A DNA stretch of 64,000 nucleotides from Klebsiella oxytoca NBRC 105695 (GTDB lineage: Bacteria; Pseudomonadota; Gammaproteobacteria; Enterobacterales; Enterobacteriaceae): contig NZ_BCZK01000016.1 of assembly GCF_001598695.1 (NCBI RefSeq), forward strand, positions 1 to 64,000, read 5' to 3'. Position 1 is the first letter of the stretch. Each line of letters begins with the position of its first letter. Below, one piece after another: positions 7,617 to 16,249 of this stretch. The translations under genes and the position numbers were made by a program. The notes beneath the pieces are model-generated. The model did not search any database. It saw only the letters and a program-made list of their open reading frames with translations, and was not told the origin of the DNA.

Positions 7617-7644
7617 ATGCCGCCGGGGAAGCCCACGGCGGCAT
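7617..7644 (-). terminator. Intrinsic terminator of proP (possibly shared with melR)
   Basis: The 9-bp stem ATGCCGCCG / CGGCGGCAT is followed on the minus strand by a run of seven Ts, which places it as the terminator of proP. It sits between convergent melR and proP and may also slow readthrough from melR. Confidence 0.8.
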
Positions 7645-7663
7645 TGATTAACAGCAAAACGGT

Positions 7664-9166
7664 TTAGTCGTTGATGCGCGGATGCTGCTGCACCAGACGA
7701 GAGCGTTTTTCCTGCAGATCGGCGATCTCCTGATCGATATCTTCGATTTTATGCTCGATGTTATCGTAGTGCTCGCCGAGAATTTCTTTCGCTTCCTGAA
7801 TATCCGAAGCCGCTGGCGTCGCCCCTTTCAGCGGACGATTGGCGGTCTCTTTCATCGACAGGCCGGTAATCAGACCGATAACTGCAATTACCATCAGATA
7901 GTAAGCCGGCATCATCAGGTTCTGCGTGCTTTCTACCAGCCACGCCGCCAGGGTTGGCGTCAGACCGGCAATCAGCACCGAGATGTTGAAGGCGCTGGCC
8001 AGGGCGCTAAAACGAATGTGGGTCGGGAACATCGCCGGCAGCGACGAAGCCATCACTCCGATAAAGCAGTTCAGCACAACCGCCAGCACCAGCAGACCGG
8101 CGAAAATCAGGCCGAGAACGTTACTGTTAATCATGATGAATGCCGGAATCGACAGCGCGAACAGCGCCACGCTACCAATCAGAATGAACGGGCGACGGCC
8201 AAAACGGTCGCTGAGCATACCGATAACCGGCTGAACGAACAGCATCCCGACCATGATGGCGATGATGATCAGCACCCCGTGGTCTTCTGAATAGTGCAGG
8301 TTATGCGACAGGTAGCTCGGCATGTAGGTCAGCAGCATGTAGTAGGTCACGTTGGTGGAAATCACCAGACCGATACAGGTCAGCAGGCTACGCCAGTGTT
8401 TAGTGGCGATCTCTTTAAAGGAGACTTTCGGCCCGTCCTGCAGGCCCTCGCGGTCGCCCTGCTCCATTTTATCAACGTGCTGCTGGAACGCCGGCGTCTC
8501 TTCCAGCGCATGGCGCAGATAAAGACCAATAATGCCTAACGGCAGCGCGAGGAAGAACGGAATACGCCAGCCCCAGTCGAGGAAGTTCTCTTCGCCTACC
8601 ATGCTGGAAATGAGTACCACCACGCCCGCGCCCATCACGAAGCCCGCTATCGAACCGAAGTCCAGCCAGCTGCCCATAAAGCCGCGTTTACGGTCAGGCG
8701 AGTATTCCGCCACAAAGATCGATGCCCCGGTATATTCTCCGCCCACCGAGAATCCCTGCGCCATTTTACACAGCAGCAGCAGAATCGGCGCCCAGATACC
8801 AATGGTGGCATACGACGGAATAAGACCGATACAGAATGTACTTATCGACATAATGACGATGGTTATCGCCAGAATTTTTTGTCGACCATATTTATCGCCC
8901 AGCATCCCGAAGAACAGGCCGCCTAGTGGACGAATTAAGAAGGGAACCGAGAAAGTACCGAGCGCGGCAATCATCTGCACGCTGGGGTTGGCATCGGGGA
9001 AAAAGACCTTACCAAGAGCATACGCAACAAAACCATATACCCCAAAATCGAACCACTCCATCGCGTTACCCAGCGAGGCTGCGGTAATCGCTTTCTTCAG
9101 TTTGCTATCATCAATGATGGTCACATCCCGAAGCGTGATGGGTTTTACTTTTTTCCTTTTAAGCAT
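7664..9166 (-). CDS. proP: Proline/glycine betaine:H+ symporter ProP
   Basis: This 500-aa inner-membrane transporter of the major facilitator superfamily takes up proline, glycine betaine and other osmolytes and senses osmolality. The sequence has twelve membrane segments, MFS loop motifs (GDKYGRQK and DRFGRRPF), and the C-terminal charged tail that forms an antiparallel coiled coil in E. coli (EHYDNIEHKIEDIDQEI to the end). The start at 9166 was chosen because MLKRKKVKPITLRD equals the E. coli N-terminus and AGAGGA lies 7 nt upstream; an upstream in-frame ATG would add 33 residues. Confidence 0.96.
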   Translation of the reverse strand: MLKRKKVKPITLRDVTIIDDSKLKKAITAASLGNAMEWFDFGVYGFVAYALGKVFFPDANPSVQMIAALGTFSVPFLIRPLGGLFFGMLGDKYGRQKILAITIVIMSISTFCIGLIPSYATIGIWAPILLLLCKMAQGFSVGGEYTGASIFVAEYSPDRKRGFMGSWLDFGSIAGFVMGAGVVVLISSMVGEENFLDWGWRIPFFLALPLGIIGLYLRHALEETPAFQQHVDKMEQGDREGLQDGPKVSFKEIATKHWRSLLTCIGLVISTNVTYYMLLTYMPSYLSHNLHYSEDHGVLIIIAIMVGMLFVQPVIGMLSDRFGRRPFILIGSVALFALSIPAFIMINSNVLGLIFAGLLVLAVVLNCFIGVMASSLPAMFPTHIRFSALASAFNISVLIAGLTPTLAAWLVESTQNLMMPAYYLMVIAVIGLITGLSMKETANRPLKGATPAASDIQEAKEILGEHYDNIEHKIEDIDQEIADLQEKRSRLVQQHPRIND

Positions 9167-9418
9167 AATTATCCTCTTTTGCTCTCGCCTTGAGCGCACG
9201 AATCTCCGCCGAATGACAAGGTCATTCGCGTCATGCGTTGGGAGCGGCGAATTGCTGTGCTCCACATTTCAAGCGTAGCAGGTTTGCCTGCACTGTCTGC
9301 TGACAGTCCGTACAACCGAACCTGTTGACGCCTGCTCTGGCCATAATGAATATGCGGGGCCGCTAATAAGTGTAGTGAATTTGCGTTCTCGCCTTTTTAC
9401 CCTAACAGCGTTTAAATT

Positions 9419-9434
9419 TGGGATCAACTTCACA
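9419..9434. promoter_or_regulatory. CRP site in the proP promoter region
   Basis: TGGGATCAACTTCACA matches the CRP consensus TGTGA-N6-TCACA in nine of ten conserved positions. In E. coli CRP represses proP promoter P1, and this site lies about 250 bp upstream of the proP start, in the right region. Confidence 0.6.
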
Positions 9435-9600
9435 AAAATTTACCTACCCTTAAACAGAGTCGGCCAAAACCAATAAGTTCAATGAATATTGGAACTTAGC
9501 GATACATTTCCGGAAATATCTGGCGGTTTTTATGGAAATAACCCCGTCGCTCTTCACGGGGTATATTCATTTTCTTCCCTGCAGTAACTCATAAAAAAGG
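9435..9600. other. Non-coding part of the proP-yjdM divergent region
   Basis: The proP and yjdM starts are 539 bp apart. Besides the CRP-like site and the yjdM promoter there is an A/T-rich stretch and a short CCCCGTCGCTCTTCACGGGG hairpin at 9543-9562. No gene is seen in this part. The E. coli proP region also holds a Fis- and RpoS-dependent P2 promoter nearer the start codon, which could not be placed with confidence here. Confidence 0.45.
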
Positions 9601-9601
9601 C

Positions 9602-9630
9602 CCGACAAAAGTGCGGGATTGCGCTATAAT
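9602..9630 (+). promoter_or_regulatory. Sigma-70 promoter of yjdM
   Basis: The -35-like CCGACA (9602-9607) and a perfect TATAAT -10 (9625-9630) are separated by 17 bp, and lie 75 bp upstream of the yjdM start. Confidence 0.65.
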
Positions 9631-9705
9631 CACTTACACTTTCGGCTATCAGCCGCCATTTAATGGACCAACGTCCTGTTTTACCCAGTAATCGCGAGGA
9701 ACGTC

Positions 9706-10041
9706 ATGCAACTGCCACACTGCCCGAAATGCCATTCTGAATACACTTATGAAGATGGCGGCATGTTTATCTGCCCGGAATGCGCCCATGAATGGAACAA
9801 TGCCGAGCCTGCGGATGATAACGACGCGCTGGTGGTCAAAGATGCCAACGGTAATTTACTCACCGACGGCGACAGCGTCACCGTCGTAAAAGATCTCAAG
9901 GTTAAAGGCAGCTCTTCAATGCTAAAAATCGGTACTAAAGTGAAGAATATCCGCCTGGTTGAAGGCGATCATAATATTGACTGTAAAATTGATGGTTTTG
10001 GCCCGATGAAGCTAAAATCCGAATTTGTTAAAAAGAACTGA
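9706..10041 (+). CDS. yjdM: Zinc-ribbon protein YjdM (formerly PhnA)
   Basis: This 111-aa cytoplasmic protein has an N-terminal zinc ribbon (C6-x2-C9 and C23-x2-C26) and a C-terminal beta-rich SH3-like domain. It is the E. coli YjdM/PhnA family. Despite the old name it is not the phosphonoacetate hydrolase of other bacteria, and its role is unsettled. As in E. coli, it stands near yjdN and upstream of the phn operon. AGGA lies 7 nt before the ATG. Confidence 0.93.
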   Translation: MQLPHCPKCHSEYTYEDGGMFICPECAHEWNNAEPADDNDALVVKDANGNLLTDGDSVTVVKDLKVKGSSSMLKIGTKVKNIRLVEGDHNIDCKIDGFGPMKLKSEFVKKN

Positions 10042-10211
10042 TTTTATTCCCCCGGCGCCTGTCGTCGGGGGGAAATATATTTTCCCGTACCGTTTTGCGA
10101 ATTGTCCGATCGTCTTCCGCCTCTTCTTGCGTCTTCCTTCGCTGCCGCCTGGCTTAATTCTGCAATCCCCTTCTACGCTTAATGGAATATTCGTTACCTG
10201 AGGTGATGCTT

Positions 10212-10646
10212 ATGCCCCTGAGTCCCTATATCGCTTTTAGCGGCAACTGCGCGGCCGCCATCGCGTTCTACCAGCAGGCGCTGGGCGCTGAACTTCTCCA
10301 TAAAATCACCTGGGGCGAAATGCCGCGGGATATTCATGACGCAGAGGATGGCTGCCCCTCCGGCCAGCATCTGGCCGCCGACGGCATCGCCCACGCCAGT
10401 CTGCGCATCGCCGACAGCATCCTGATGCTCAGCGACAGCCCCTCCAGTAAAATGGAGCGCTACGCCGGGTTTACTATCGTGCTTGATCCGCAAGATGTTA
10501 TCGAGGGTAAACGCTGGTTTGACGGCCTCGCCGACGGCGGGCAGATAGAGATGGTCTGGCAGGAGACATTCTGGGCGCACGGCTTCGGTAAAGTGATCGA
10601 CCGCTTTGGCGTCCCGTGGATGGTCAACGTGGTGAAAGAACCTTAA
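10212..10646 (+). CDS. yjdN: Glyoxalase-fold protein YjdN (formerly PhnB)
   Basis: This 144-aa protein of the vicinal-oxygen-chelate fold (PhnB / 3-demethylubiquinone methyltransferase-like subfamily) matches E. coli YjdN through MPLSPYIAFSGNCAAAI and the C-terminal QETFWAHGFGKV-DRFGVPWM motif. The ATG at 10212 follows AGGTG by 6 nt and gives the E. coli N-terminus. Upstream in-frame starts at 10182 and 10206 are less likely. Its function is not established, and it is not needed for C-P lyase in E. coli. A CCCTCTCC-type hairpin follows the stop. Confidence 0.92.
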   Translation: MPLSPYIAFSGNCAAAIAFYQQALGAELLHKITWGEMPRDIHDAEDGCPSGQHLAADGIAHASLRIADSILMLSDSPSSKMERYAGFTIVLDPQDVIEGKRWFDGLADGGQIEMVWQETFWAHGFGKVIDRFGVPWMVNVVKEP

Positions 10647-10671
10647 CGCTGCACTTTTCCCCTCCCCCTAA

Positions 10672-10695
10672 CCCTCTCCCTCGAAAGGGAGAGGG
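10672..10695. repeat. CCCTCTCC-family hairpin after yjdN
   Basis: CCCTCTCCC and GGGAGAGGG form a 9-bp stem, extendable by one A-T pair. The same stem core recurs after alsB and after acs. A shorter relative (CCTCT / AGAGG) lies at about 10773-10790. There is no T run, so it is an mRNA-end structure rather than a classic terminator. Confidence 0.7.
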
Positions 10696-10816
10696 TACCC
10701 GGCGGTGCAGTTTGTTACCCCTGCGCCGCTCTGCAGCCCCCACGCACAGCTGACTCCGCACCCGGATTTTTCCTCTCCCTTCAGTAGAGGGCCTCTGTGC
10801 GTTCATTCCCTCTTAC

Positions 10817-10856
10817 CTGTCATCCCTTCGGCATTAACTCTTCATCCCCCGGTCAT
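10817..10856 (+). promoter_or_regulatory. Tandem Pho box upstream of phnF (four half-sites)
   Basis: Four 7-mers are spaced exactly 11 bp apart: CTGTCAT (10817), TCGGCAT (10828), TCTTCAT (10839) and CGGTCAT (10850). The PhoB consensus is a 7-bp CTGTCAT repeat with 4-bp spacers, two repeats per dimer. Two PhoB dimers could therefore bind in tandem. The array is about 90 bp upstream of the phnF start, with TAACAA near 10876 as a possible -10. The phosphate-starvation promoter thus sits directly before phnF. Confidence 0.82.
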
Positions 10857-10947
10857 CAGGAGTTAACCGAAACGTAACAAAAAACCGTCAGGATTGGCTC
10901 ACGCTCAGAGGAAAACTCCTTCTTGTCCTTAGTGAGGCTCGATTGCC

Positions 10948-11673
10948 ATGTACTTATCCAGACATCCGACCAGTTACCCCACGCGATATCAGGAAATTGC
11001 CGCCAAACTGGAGCAAGAGCTTTGCCATCATTACCGCTGCGGCGACTATCTGCCCGCCGAGCAGCAGCTGGCGTCCCGCTTTGAGGTTAACCGCCATACC
11101 CTGCGCCGGGCCATCGATCAGCTTGTCGAGCGCGGCTGGGTCCAGCGCCGTCAGGGCGTCGGCGTGCTGGTACTGATGCGCCCGATAGATTACCCGCTCA
11201 GCGCCCAGGCGCGCTTTAGCCAGAACCTTCTCGAACAGGGCAGCCACCCGACCAGCGAAAAGCTGCTGTCGGTGCTGCGTCCGGCCAGTAGCCAAGTTGC
11301 CGACGCGTTTGCCATCAGTGAAGGCGATAACGTCATTCACCTGCGCACCCTGCGCCGCGTGAACGGCGTCGCCCTGTGTCTGATAGACCACTACTTTGCC
11401 GACCTGCAGCTATGGCCGGTTCTGCAAACCTTTACCCACGGCTCGCTCCATGATCTGTTGCGCAATCGTCTTGATATCGAACTGACCCGCGTACGCACCA
11501 AAATCAGCGCCCGCCGCGCGCAGGCCAAAGAGAGCCGCATTCTCGGCATTCCCAATATGGCGCCGCTGCTGTGCGTGCGCACCCTGAATCATCGCCAGGG
11601 CGAGCAGAGCGCGACGGAGTACTCCGTCAGCCTGACCCGCGCCGACATGATTGAATTCACCATGGAGCACTGA
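10948..11673 (+). CDS. phnF: GntR-family regulator PhnF
   Basis: This 241-aa protein has an N-terminal GntR winged helix (about residues 12-75, with EQQLASRFEVNRHTLRRAI as the HTH) and a C-terminal UTRA ligand-binding domain. It is thought to repress the phn operon in response to phosphonates or their products. Here it is the first gene of the operon. In E. coli phnCDE precede it. It is followed directly by phnG with no gap. Confidence 0.95.
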   Translation: MYLSRHPTSYPTRYQEIAAKLEQELCHHYRCGDYLPAEQQLASRFEVNRHTLRRAIDQLVERGWVQRRQGVGVLVLMRPIDYPLSAQARFSQNLLEQGSHPTSEKLLSVLRPASSQVADAFAISEGDNVIHLRTLRRVNGVALCLIDHYFADLQLWPVLQTFTHGSLHDLLRNRLDIELTRVRTKISARRAQAKESRILGIPNMAPLLCVRTLNHRQGEQSATEYSVSLTRADMIEFTMEH

Positions 11674-12126
11674 ATGCACTTTGATACCGCTACCCGCCAG
11701 CGCTGGATGTCCGTGCTGGCCCACAGTGACCCACAAGAACTGGCGGCGCGGATGCAAACGCTGCAGCTCGCGCCGCAGTATGAACTGATTCGCGCCCCGG
11801 AAACCGGGCTGGTCCAGCTGCAGGCGCGCATGGGCGGCATCGGCGATCGATTTTTCGCCGGAGACGCCACCTTAACCCGCGCCGCTATCCGCCTGGCCGA
11901 CGGCACGCTCGGCTATAGCTGGATTTTAGGCCGCGATCGTCCGCACGCTGAACGTTGCGCGGCCATCGATGCCCTGATGCAGTCGCCACACCATTTTCAC
12001 ACCCTGATGGAAACCCTGATAACCCCGCTGGAAGAACAACGTAGCGCGCGCATTGAAGCCCGACGCGCCGAAGTCAACGCCAGCCGGGTCGACTTCTTTA
12101 CTCTGGTTCGCGGAGATAACGCATGA
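11674..12126 (+). CDS. phnG: C-P lyase core subunit PhnG
   Basis: This 150-aa subunit belongs to the PhnGHIJ core complex. With PhnI, PhnH and PhnL it makes ribose-1-phosphonate triphosphate from ATP and methylphosphonate. It starts immediately after the phnF stop and overlaps phnH by 4 nt (ATGA), so the genes are translationally coupled. Length matches E. coli PhnG (150). Confidence 0.95.
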   Translation: MHFDTATRQRWMSVLAHSDPQELAARMQTLQLAPQYELIRAPETGLVQLQARMGGIGDRFFAGDATLTRAAIRLADGTLGYSWILGRDRPHAERCAAIDALMQSPHHFHTLMETLITPLEEQRSARIEARRAEVNASRVDFFTLVRGDNA

Positions 12127-12707
12127 CCTTACAACCCGCTTTTACCCTGGCTGTGCAGGATGCCCAGCACAGTTTCCGCCGCCTGCTGAAAGCGATGAGC
12201 GAGCCGGGCGTGATTGTCTCCCTGCAGCAGCTTCAGCACGGCTGGCAGCCGCTGAACGTCGCCACCACCAGTCTGCTGCTGACGCTGGTGGATCACGAGA
12301 CGCCGGTCTGGCTCGCTCCGACGCTGCATAACGATCTGGTCGGCCAGAATTTACGCTTTCATACCGGCGCGCCGCTGGTTGAGCAGCCGCAGCAGGCAAC
12401 CTTCGCCGTCGCCAGTGACAGCATCAGCGCCGAACAGCTCAACGTGCTCTCCGCCGGTACCGTCGTCGCCCCGGAGACCGGCGTTACGCTGATTGTTCAG
12501 CTCGCCAGCCTCAGCGGCGGCCGGATGCTGCGCCTGACCGGCGCCGGGATCGCCGAGGAGCGGATGATCGCCCCGCAGCTGCCGGAATGTATTATTGCAG
12601 AGTTAACCGAGCGCCCGCATCCGTTCCCGCTGGGTATCGATCTGATTCTCACCTGCGGCGAACGCCTGCTGGCGATTCCGCGCACCACTCACGTCGAGGT
12701 CTGCTAA
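12123..12707 (+). CDS. phnH: C-P lyase core subunit PhnH
   Basis: This 194-aa protein has the PLP-transferase-like fold without the PLP lysine, as in E. coli PhnH (194). It is part of the cytoplasmic PhnGHIJ core. It overlaps phnG by 4 nt, and its TAA shares one base with the phnI start (TAATG). Confidence 0.95.
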   Translation: MTLQPAFTLAVQDAQHSFRRLLKAMSEPGVIVSLQQLQHGWQPLNVATTSLLLTLVDHETPVWLAPTLHNDLVGQNLRFHTGAPLVEQPQQATFAVASDSISAEQLNVLSAGTVVAPETGVTLIVQLASLSGGRMLRLTGAGIAEERMIAPQLPECIIAELTERPHPFPLGIDLILTCGERLLAIPRTTHVEVC

Positions 12708-13771
12708 TGTACGTAGCCGTCAAAGGCGGCGAGAAGGCGATCGTCGCCGCTCACGCCCTACAGGAACAGCAACGCCGAGGCGATGGACGGCTTCCTGAAA
12801 TCAGCGTTGACCAGATTAGCCAACAGCTCAATCTGGCGGTGGATCGGGTCATGACCGAAGGCGGTATCGCCGACCGGGAGCTGGCGGCGCTGGCGCTGAA
12901 GCAGGCCAGCGGCGATAGCGTCGAAGCGATTTTTCTGCTGCGCGCTTACCGCACCACGCTGCAAAGACTGGCGGTCAGCGAGCCTGTCGACACCGCCGTT
13001 ATGCGCCTTGAGCGCCGGATCTCGGCGGTCTATAAAGATATCCCCGGCGGCCAGATGCTCGGCCCGACCTACGATTACACCCACCGTCTGCTCGATTTTA
13101 CCCTACTGGCCAACGGCGAAACGCCGCCGCTGGCGACCGATAGCGCGCCGCAGGAAGCCACGCCGCACGTTTTTAATCTGCTCGTCCAGCAGGGACTGGC
13201 GAAGGCGGAGCAGGATACTGACGCGCAGCCCGACGACATCACCCGCCATCCGCCGGTTTATCCCTGTTCGCGCTCGTCGCGCCTGCAGCAGCTGGTGCGC
13301 GGCGACGAGGGCTACCTGCTGGCGCTGGCCTACTCCACCCAGCGCGGCTACGGGCGCAACCATCCGTTTGCCGGGGAAATTCGCAGCGGCTACGTCGCGG
13401 TGGAGATCGTCCCGGAAGAGCTGGGCTTCACCGTCACTATTGGCGAACTGTTGATGACCGAATGCGAAATGGTCAACGGCTTTGTCGACCCTCAGGATGA
13501 ACCGCCGCACTTCACCCGCGGCTACGGCCTGACGTTTGGCATGAGCGAGCGCAAAGCGATGGCGATGGCGCTGGTTGACCGCGCGCTCCAGGCGCCGGAG
13601 TACGGCGAAGAGGCGGCGGGTCCGGCCCAGGACGAAGAGTTTGTGCTGGCTCATGCTGATAACGTCGAGGCGGCCGGTTTCGTTTCGCACTTAAAACTCC
13701 CCCACTATGTCGATTTCCAGGCCGAACTGGCGCTACTTAAACGCCTGCAACGGGAGAATCAACGTGGCTAA
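12707..13771 (+). CDS. phnI: C-P lyase core subunit PhnI
   Basis: This 354-aa catalytic subunit displaces adenine from ATP with the phosphonate, or hydrolyses ATP to ribose 5-triphosphate and adenine when alone. Start ATG 12707 overlaps the phnH stop and gives [12 protein letters not shown], the E. coli N-terminus and length (354). It ends 8 nt inside phnJ. Confidence 0.96.
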   Translation: MYVAVKGGEKAIVAAHALQEQQRRGDGRLPEISVDQISQQLNLAVDRVMTEGGIADRELAALALKQASGDSVEAIFLLRAYRTTLQRLAVSEPVDTAVMRLERRISAVYKDIPGGQMLGPTYDYTHRLLDFTLLANGETPPLATDSAPQEATPHVFNLLVQQGLAKAEQDTDAQPDDITRHPPVYPCSRSSRLQQLVRGDEGYLLALAYSTQRGYGRNHPFAGEIRSGYVAVEIVPEELGFTVTIGELLMTECEMVNGFVDPQDEPPHFTRGYGLTFGMSERKAMAMALVDRALQAPEYGEEAAGPAQDEEFVLAHADNVEAAGFVSHLKLPHYVDFQAELALLKRLQRENQRG

Positions 13772-14612
13772 CGCACTGACCGGCTACAACTTTGCCTACC
13801 TCGACGAGCAAACCAAACGCATGATCCGCCGCGCCATCCTGAAAGCGGTGGCCATCCCCGGCTACCAGGTACCCTTCGGCGGTCGCGAGATGCCGATGCC
13901 CTACGGCTGGGGAACCGGCGGTATTCAGCTTACTGCCAGCATTATCGGCGAAAATGATGTGCTGAAGGTGATCGATCAGGGCGCCGACGACACCACCAAC
14001 GCGGTATCGATTCGTCAGTTTTTCAAACGCGTAACCGGCGTCGCAACCACCGAACGTACCGAGGACGCCACGCTGATCCAGACCCGCCACCGGATCCCGG
14101 AAACGCCGCTAACCGAAGATCAGATTCTCATCTTCCAGGTGCCGATCCCGGAACCGCTGCGCTTTATCGAGCCGCGCGAAACCGAAACCCGCACCATGCA
14201 TGCGCTGGAGGAGTACGGCGTAATGCAGGTGAAGCTGTACGAAGATATCGCCCGCTTCGGCCATATCGCCACCACCTACGCCTACCCGGTGAAGGTCAAC
14301 GGCCGCTACGTCATGGACCCATCGCCGATTCCGAAATTTGATAATCCGAAGATGCATATGATGCCTGCGCTACAGCTGTTCGGCGCCGGGCGCGAAAAAC
14401 GCATCTATGCGGTGCCGCCTTATACCCCGGTGGAGAGCCTCGATTTCGACGATCATCCGTTTACCGTTCAGGAGTGGGATGAACCCTGTGCGATCTGCGG
14501 CTCACGCCACAGCTATCTTGATGAAGTGGTGCTCGACGACAGCGGCAAGCGGATGTTTGTCTGCTCCGATACCGACTATTGCCGCCAACAGTGCGAGGAG
14601 CAGAAAAAATGA
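13764..14612 (+). CDS. phnJ: Carbon-phosphorus lyase PhnJ (radical SAM)
   Basis: This 282-aa enzyme breaks the C-P bond of ribose-1-phosphonate 5-phosphate, releasing the alkane and ribose 1,2-cyclic phosphate 5-phosphate. Its unusual radical-SAM cluster ligands are present (C242, C245, C267), as is the catalytic Cys C273; Gly33, the glycyl-radical site, is in AIPGYQ. The start is GTG 13764 with GGGAG 7 nt upstream, overlapping phnI by 8 nt. One further Cys (277) follows the catalytic one. It overlaps phnK by 4 nt. Confidence 0.96.
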   Translation: MANALTGYNFAYLDEQTKRMIRRAILKAVAIPGYQVPFGGREMPMPYGWGTGGIQLTASIIGENDVLKVIDQGADDTTNAVSIRQFFKRVTGVATTERTEDATLIQTRHRIPETPLTEDQILIFQVPIPEPLRFIEPRETETRTMHALEEYGVMQVKLYEDIARFGHIATTYAYPVKVNGRYVMDPSPIPKFDNPKMHMMPALQLFGAGREKRIYAVPPYTPVESLDFDDHPFTVQEWDEPCAICGSRHSYLDEVVLDDSGKRMFVCSDTDYCRQQCEEQKK

Positions 14613-15367
14613 GCTATCCGTTACTGGCGGTGAATAACCTGACCCACCTCTATGCGCCGGGTAAAGGCTTCAGCGACGTATCGTTCGAGCTGTGGCCGGG
14701 AGAAGTGCTGGGTATCGTTGGCGAGTCCGGCTCCGGTAAAACCACCCTTCTACAGGCGATTTCCGCCCGCCTGACGCCGCAGCAGGGTGAAGTGCGGTAC
14801 CAGAATCGTTCGCTGTACGCGATGAGCGAAGCGGATCGCCGTCGCCTGCTGCGCACCGAGTGGGGCGTGGTGCATCAGCATCCGATGGACGGGCTGCGTC
14901 GCCAGGTGTCGGCCGGCGGCAATATCGGCGAGCGCCTGATGGCGATCGGCGCCCGTCACTACGGCCACATTCGCACCACCGCCGGGCAGTGGTTACAGGA
15001 GGTGGAGATCCCGCCTTCGCGCATTGACGACCTGCCCACCACCTTTTCCGGCGGCATGCAGCAGCGTCTGCAAATCGCCCGCAATCTGGTGACGCAGCCG
15101 AAGCTGGTGTTTATGGATGAACCTACCGGCGGGCTGGACGTGTCGGTGCAGGCGCGCCTGCTCGATCTGCTGCGCGGCCTGGTCGTGGAGCTCAATCTGG
15201 CGGTAGTCATTGTGACCCACGACCTCGGCGTTGCCCGCCTGCTGGCTAACCGTCTGCTGGTGATGAAACAGGGGCAGGTGGTGGAAAGCGGCTTAACCGA
15301 CCGGGTGCTCGACGATCCCCATCATCCTTACACCCAGCTGCTGGTGTCGTCGGTATTGCAGAACTGA
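14609..15367 (+). CDS. phnK: C-P lyase ABC-type ATPase PhnK
   Basis: This 252-aa ABC ATPase binds the PhnGHIJ core rather than a membrane channel. Walker A GESGSGKTT (38-46), the signature FSGGMQQRL and Walker B LVFMDEPTGGLD are intact. The start ATG overlaps the phnJ stop (ATGA), giving the E. coli length of 252. A REP-rich gap of about 195 bp follows before phnL, the only large break in the operon. Confidence 0.95.
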   Translation: MSYPLLAVNNLTHLYAPGKGFSDVSFELWPGEVLGIVGESGSGKTTLLQAISARLTPQQGEVRYQNRSLYAMSEADRRRLLRTEWGVVHQHPMDGLRRQVSAGGNIGERLMAIGARHYGHIRTTAGQWLQEVEIPPSRIDDLPTTFSGGMQQRLQIARNLVTQPKLVFMDEPTGGLDVSVQARLLDLLRGLVVELNLAVVIVTHDLGVARLLANRLLVMKQGQVVESGLTDRVLDDPHHPYTQLLVSSVLQN

Positions 15368-15369
15368 GC

Positions 15370-15548
15370 GTATGTCCACTCCCGGCGGCGCTGCGCTGAC
15401 CGTGCTACGGGTGACGGACCGTCTGCGAGCCGGTAGCACGGACAGGCGCAACGCGCCGTCTCCGGCGATCCCCGGTCGCGCTTCGTGAATTAATGCATCA
15501 GGTAGCCCGGATAAGGCGTTCACGCCGCGATCCGGGGAAATTCAGGCA
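15370..15548. repeat. REP-type repeats between phnK and phnL
   Basis: The gap contains two facing palindromic sets. One runs from about 15396 to 15445, with GACCGTGCTACGGGTGACGG and its partner GAGCCGGTAGCACGGACAGG. The other is GTAGCCCGGATAAGGCG-TTCACGCCG-CGATCCGGGG at about 15503-15538, a typical REP unit. No gene is seen. It interrupts the otherwise overlapping phn genes. Confidence 0.75.
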
Positions 15549-15562
15549 CGATGAGGCTAAAA

Positions 15563-16249
15563 ATGAACGCCATTCGCGTGGAAAACATCCATAAAACCTT
15601 TGTTCTGCACCAGCAGAACGGCGTGCGTCTGCCGGTACTCGCCGGCGCCTCGCTGAGCGTAAACGTCGGCGAATGCGTGGTGCTGCACGGCCACTCCGGC
15701 AGCGGAAAATCGACCCTGCTGCGTTCGCTGTACGCCAACTATCTCCCCGATAGCGGCCACATCTATATCCGCCACGGCGATGAATGGGTGGATCTGGTCA
15801 CCGCCACGCCGCGCCAAGTCCTGGAAGTGCGTAAAACCACCATCGGCTGGGTTAGCCAGTTTCTGCGAGTGATCCCGCGCATCTCCGCCCTCGACGTCGT
15901 CATGCAGCCGCTGCTCGAGCTGGGCATCCCGCGCGAAGAGAGCGCCGGTAAAGCCGCCCGCCTGCTGACGCGCCTGAACGTGCCCGAACGTCTGTGGCAC
16001 CTCGCCCCCTCGACCTTTTCCGGCGGCGAACAGCAGCGGGTCAATATCGCCCGCGGCTTCGCGGTAGACTACCCGATCTTGCTTCTCGACGAACCCACCG
16101 CCTCGCTGGACGACAAAAACCGCGCCGCCGTGGTGGAACTGATCCAGGAAGCCAAAGCCCGCGGCGCGTCGATCGTCGGCATTTTCCACGACGAGGCCAC
16201 GCGTAAACAGGTCGCCGACCGCCTGCACCCCATGGGGATTTCAGCATGA
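15563..16249 (+). CDS. phnL: C-P lyase ABC-type protein PhnL
   Basis: This 228-aa ABC ATPase acts with PhnGHI in forming alpha-D-ribose-1-phosphonate triphosphate. Walker [10 protein letters not shown], signature [14 protein letters not shown] and Walker [13 protein letters not shown] are intact. Start ATG 15563 has GAGG 6 nt upstream and fits the E. coli N-terminus better than ATG 15551. It overlaps phnM by 4 nt. Confidence 0.95.
   Translation: MNAIRVENIHKTFVLHQQNGVRLPVLAGASLSVNVGECVVLHGHSGSGKSTLLRSLYANYLPDSGHIYIRHGDEWVDLVTATPRQVLEVRKTTIGWVSQFLRVIPRISALDVVMQPLLELGIPREESAGKAARLLTRLNVPERLWHLAPSTFSGGEQQRVNIARGFAVDYPILLLDEPTASLDDKNRAAVVELIQEAKARGASIVGIFHDEATRKQVADRLHPMGISA

Noticed and set aside
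7682-9278. Long plus-strand reading frames inside proP
   Set aside because: They are antisense to a strongly conserved transporter and have no protein-like composition.
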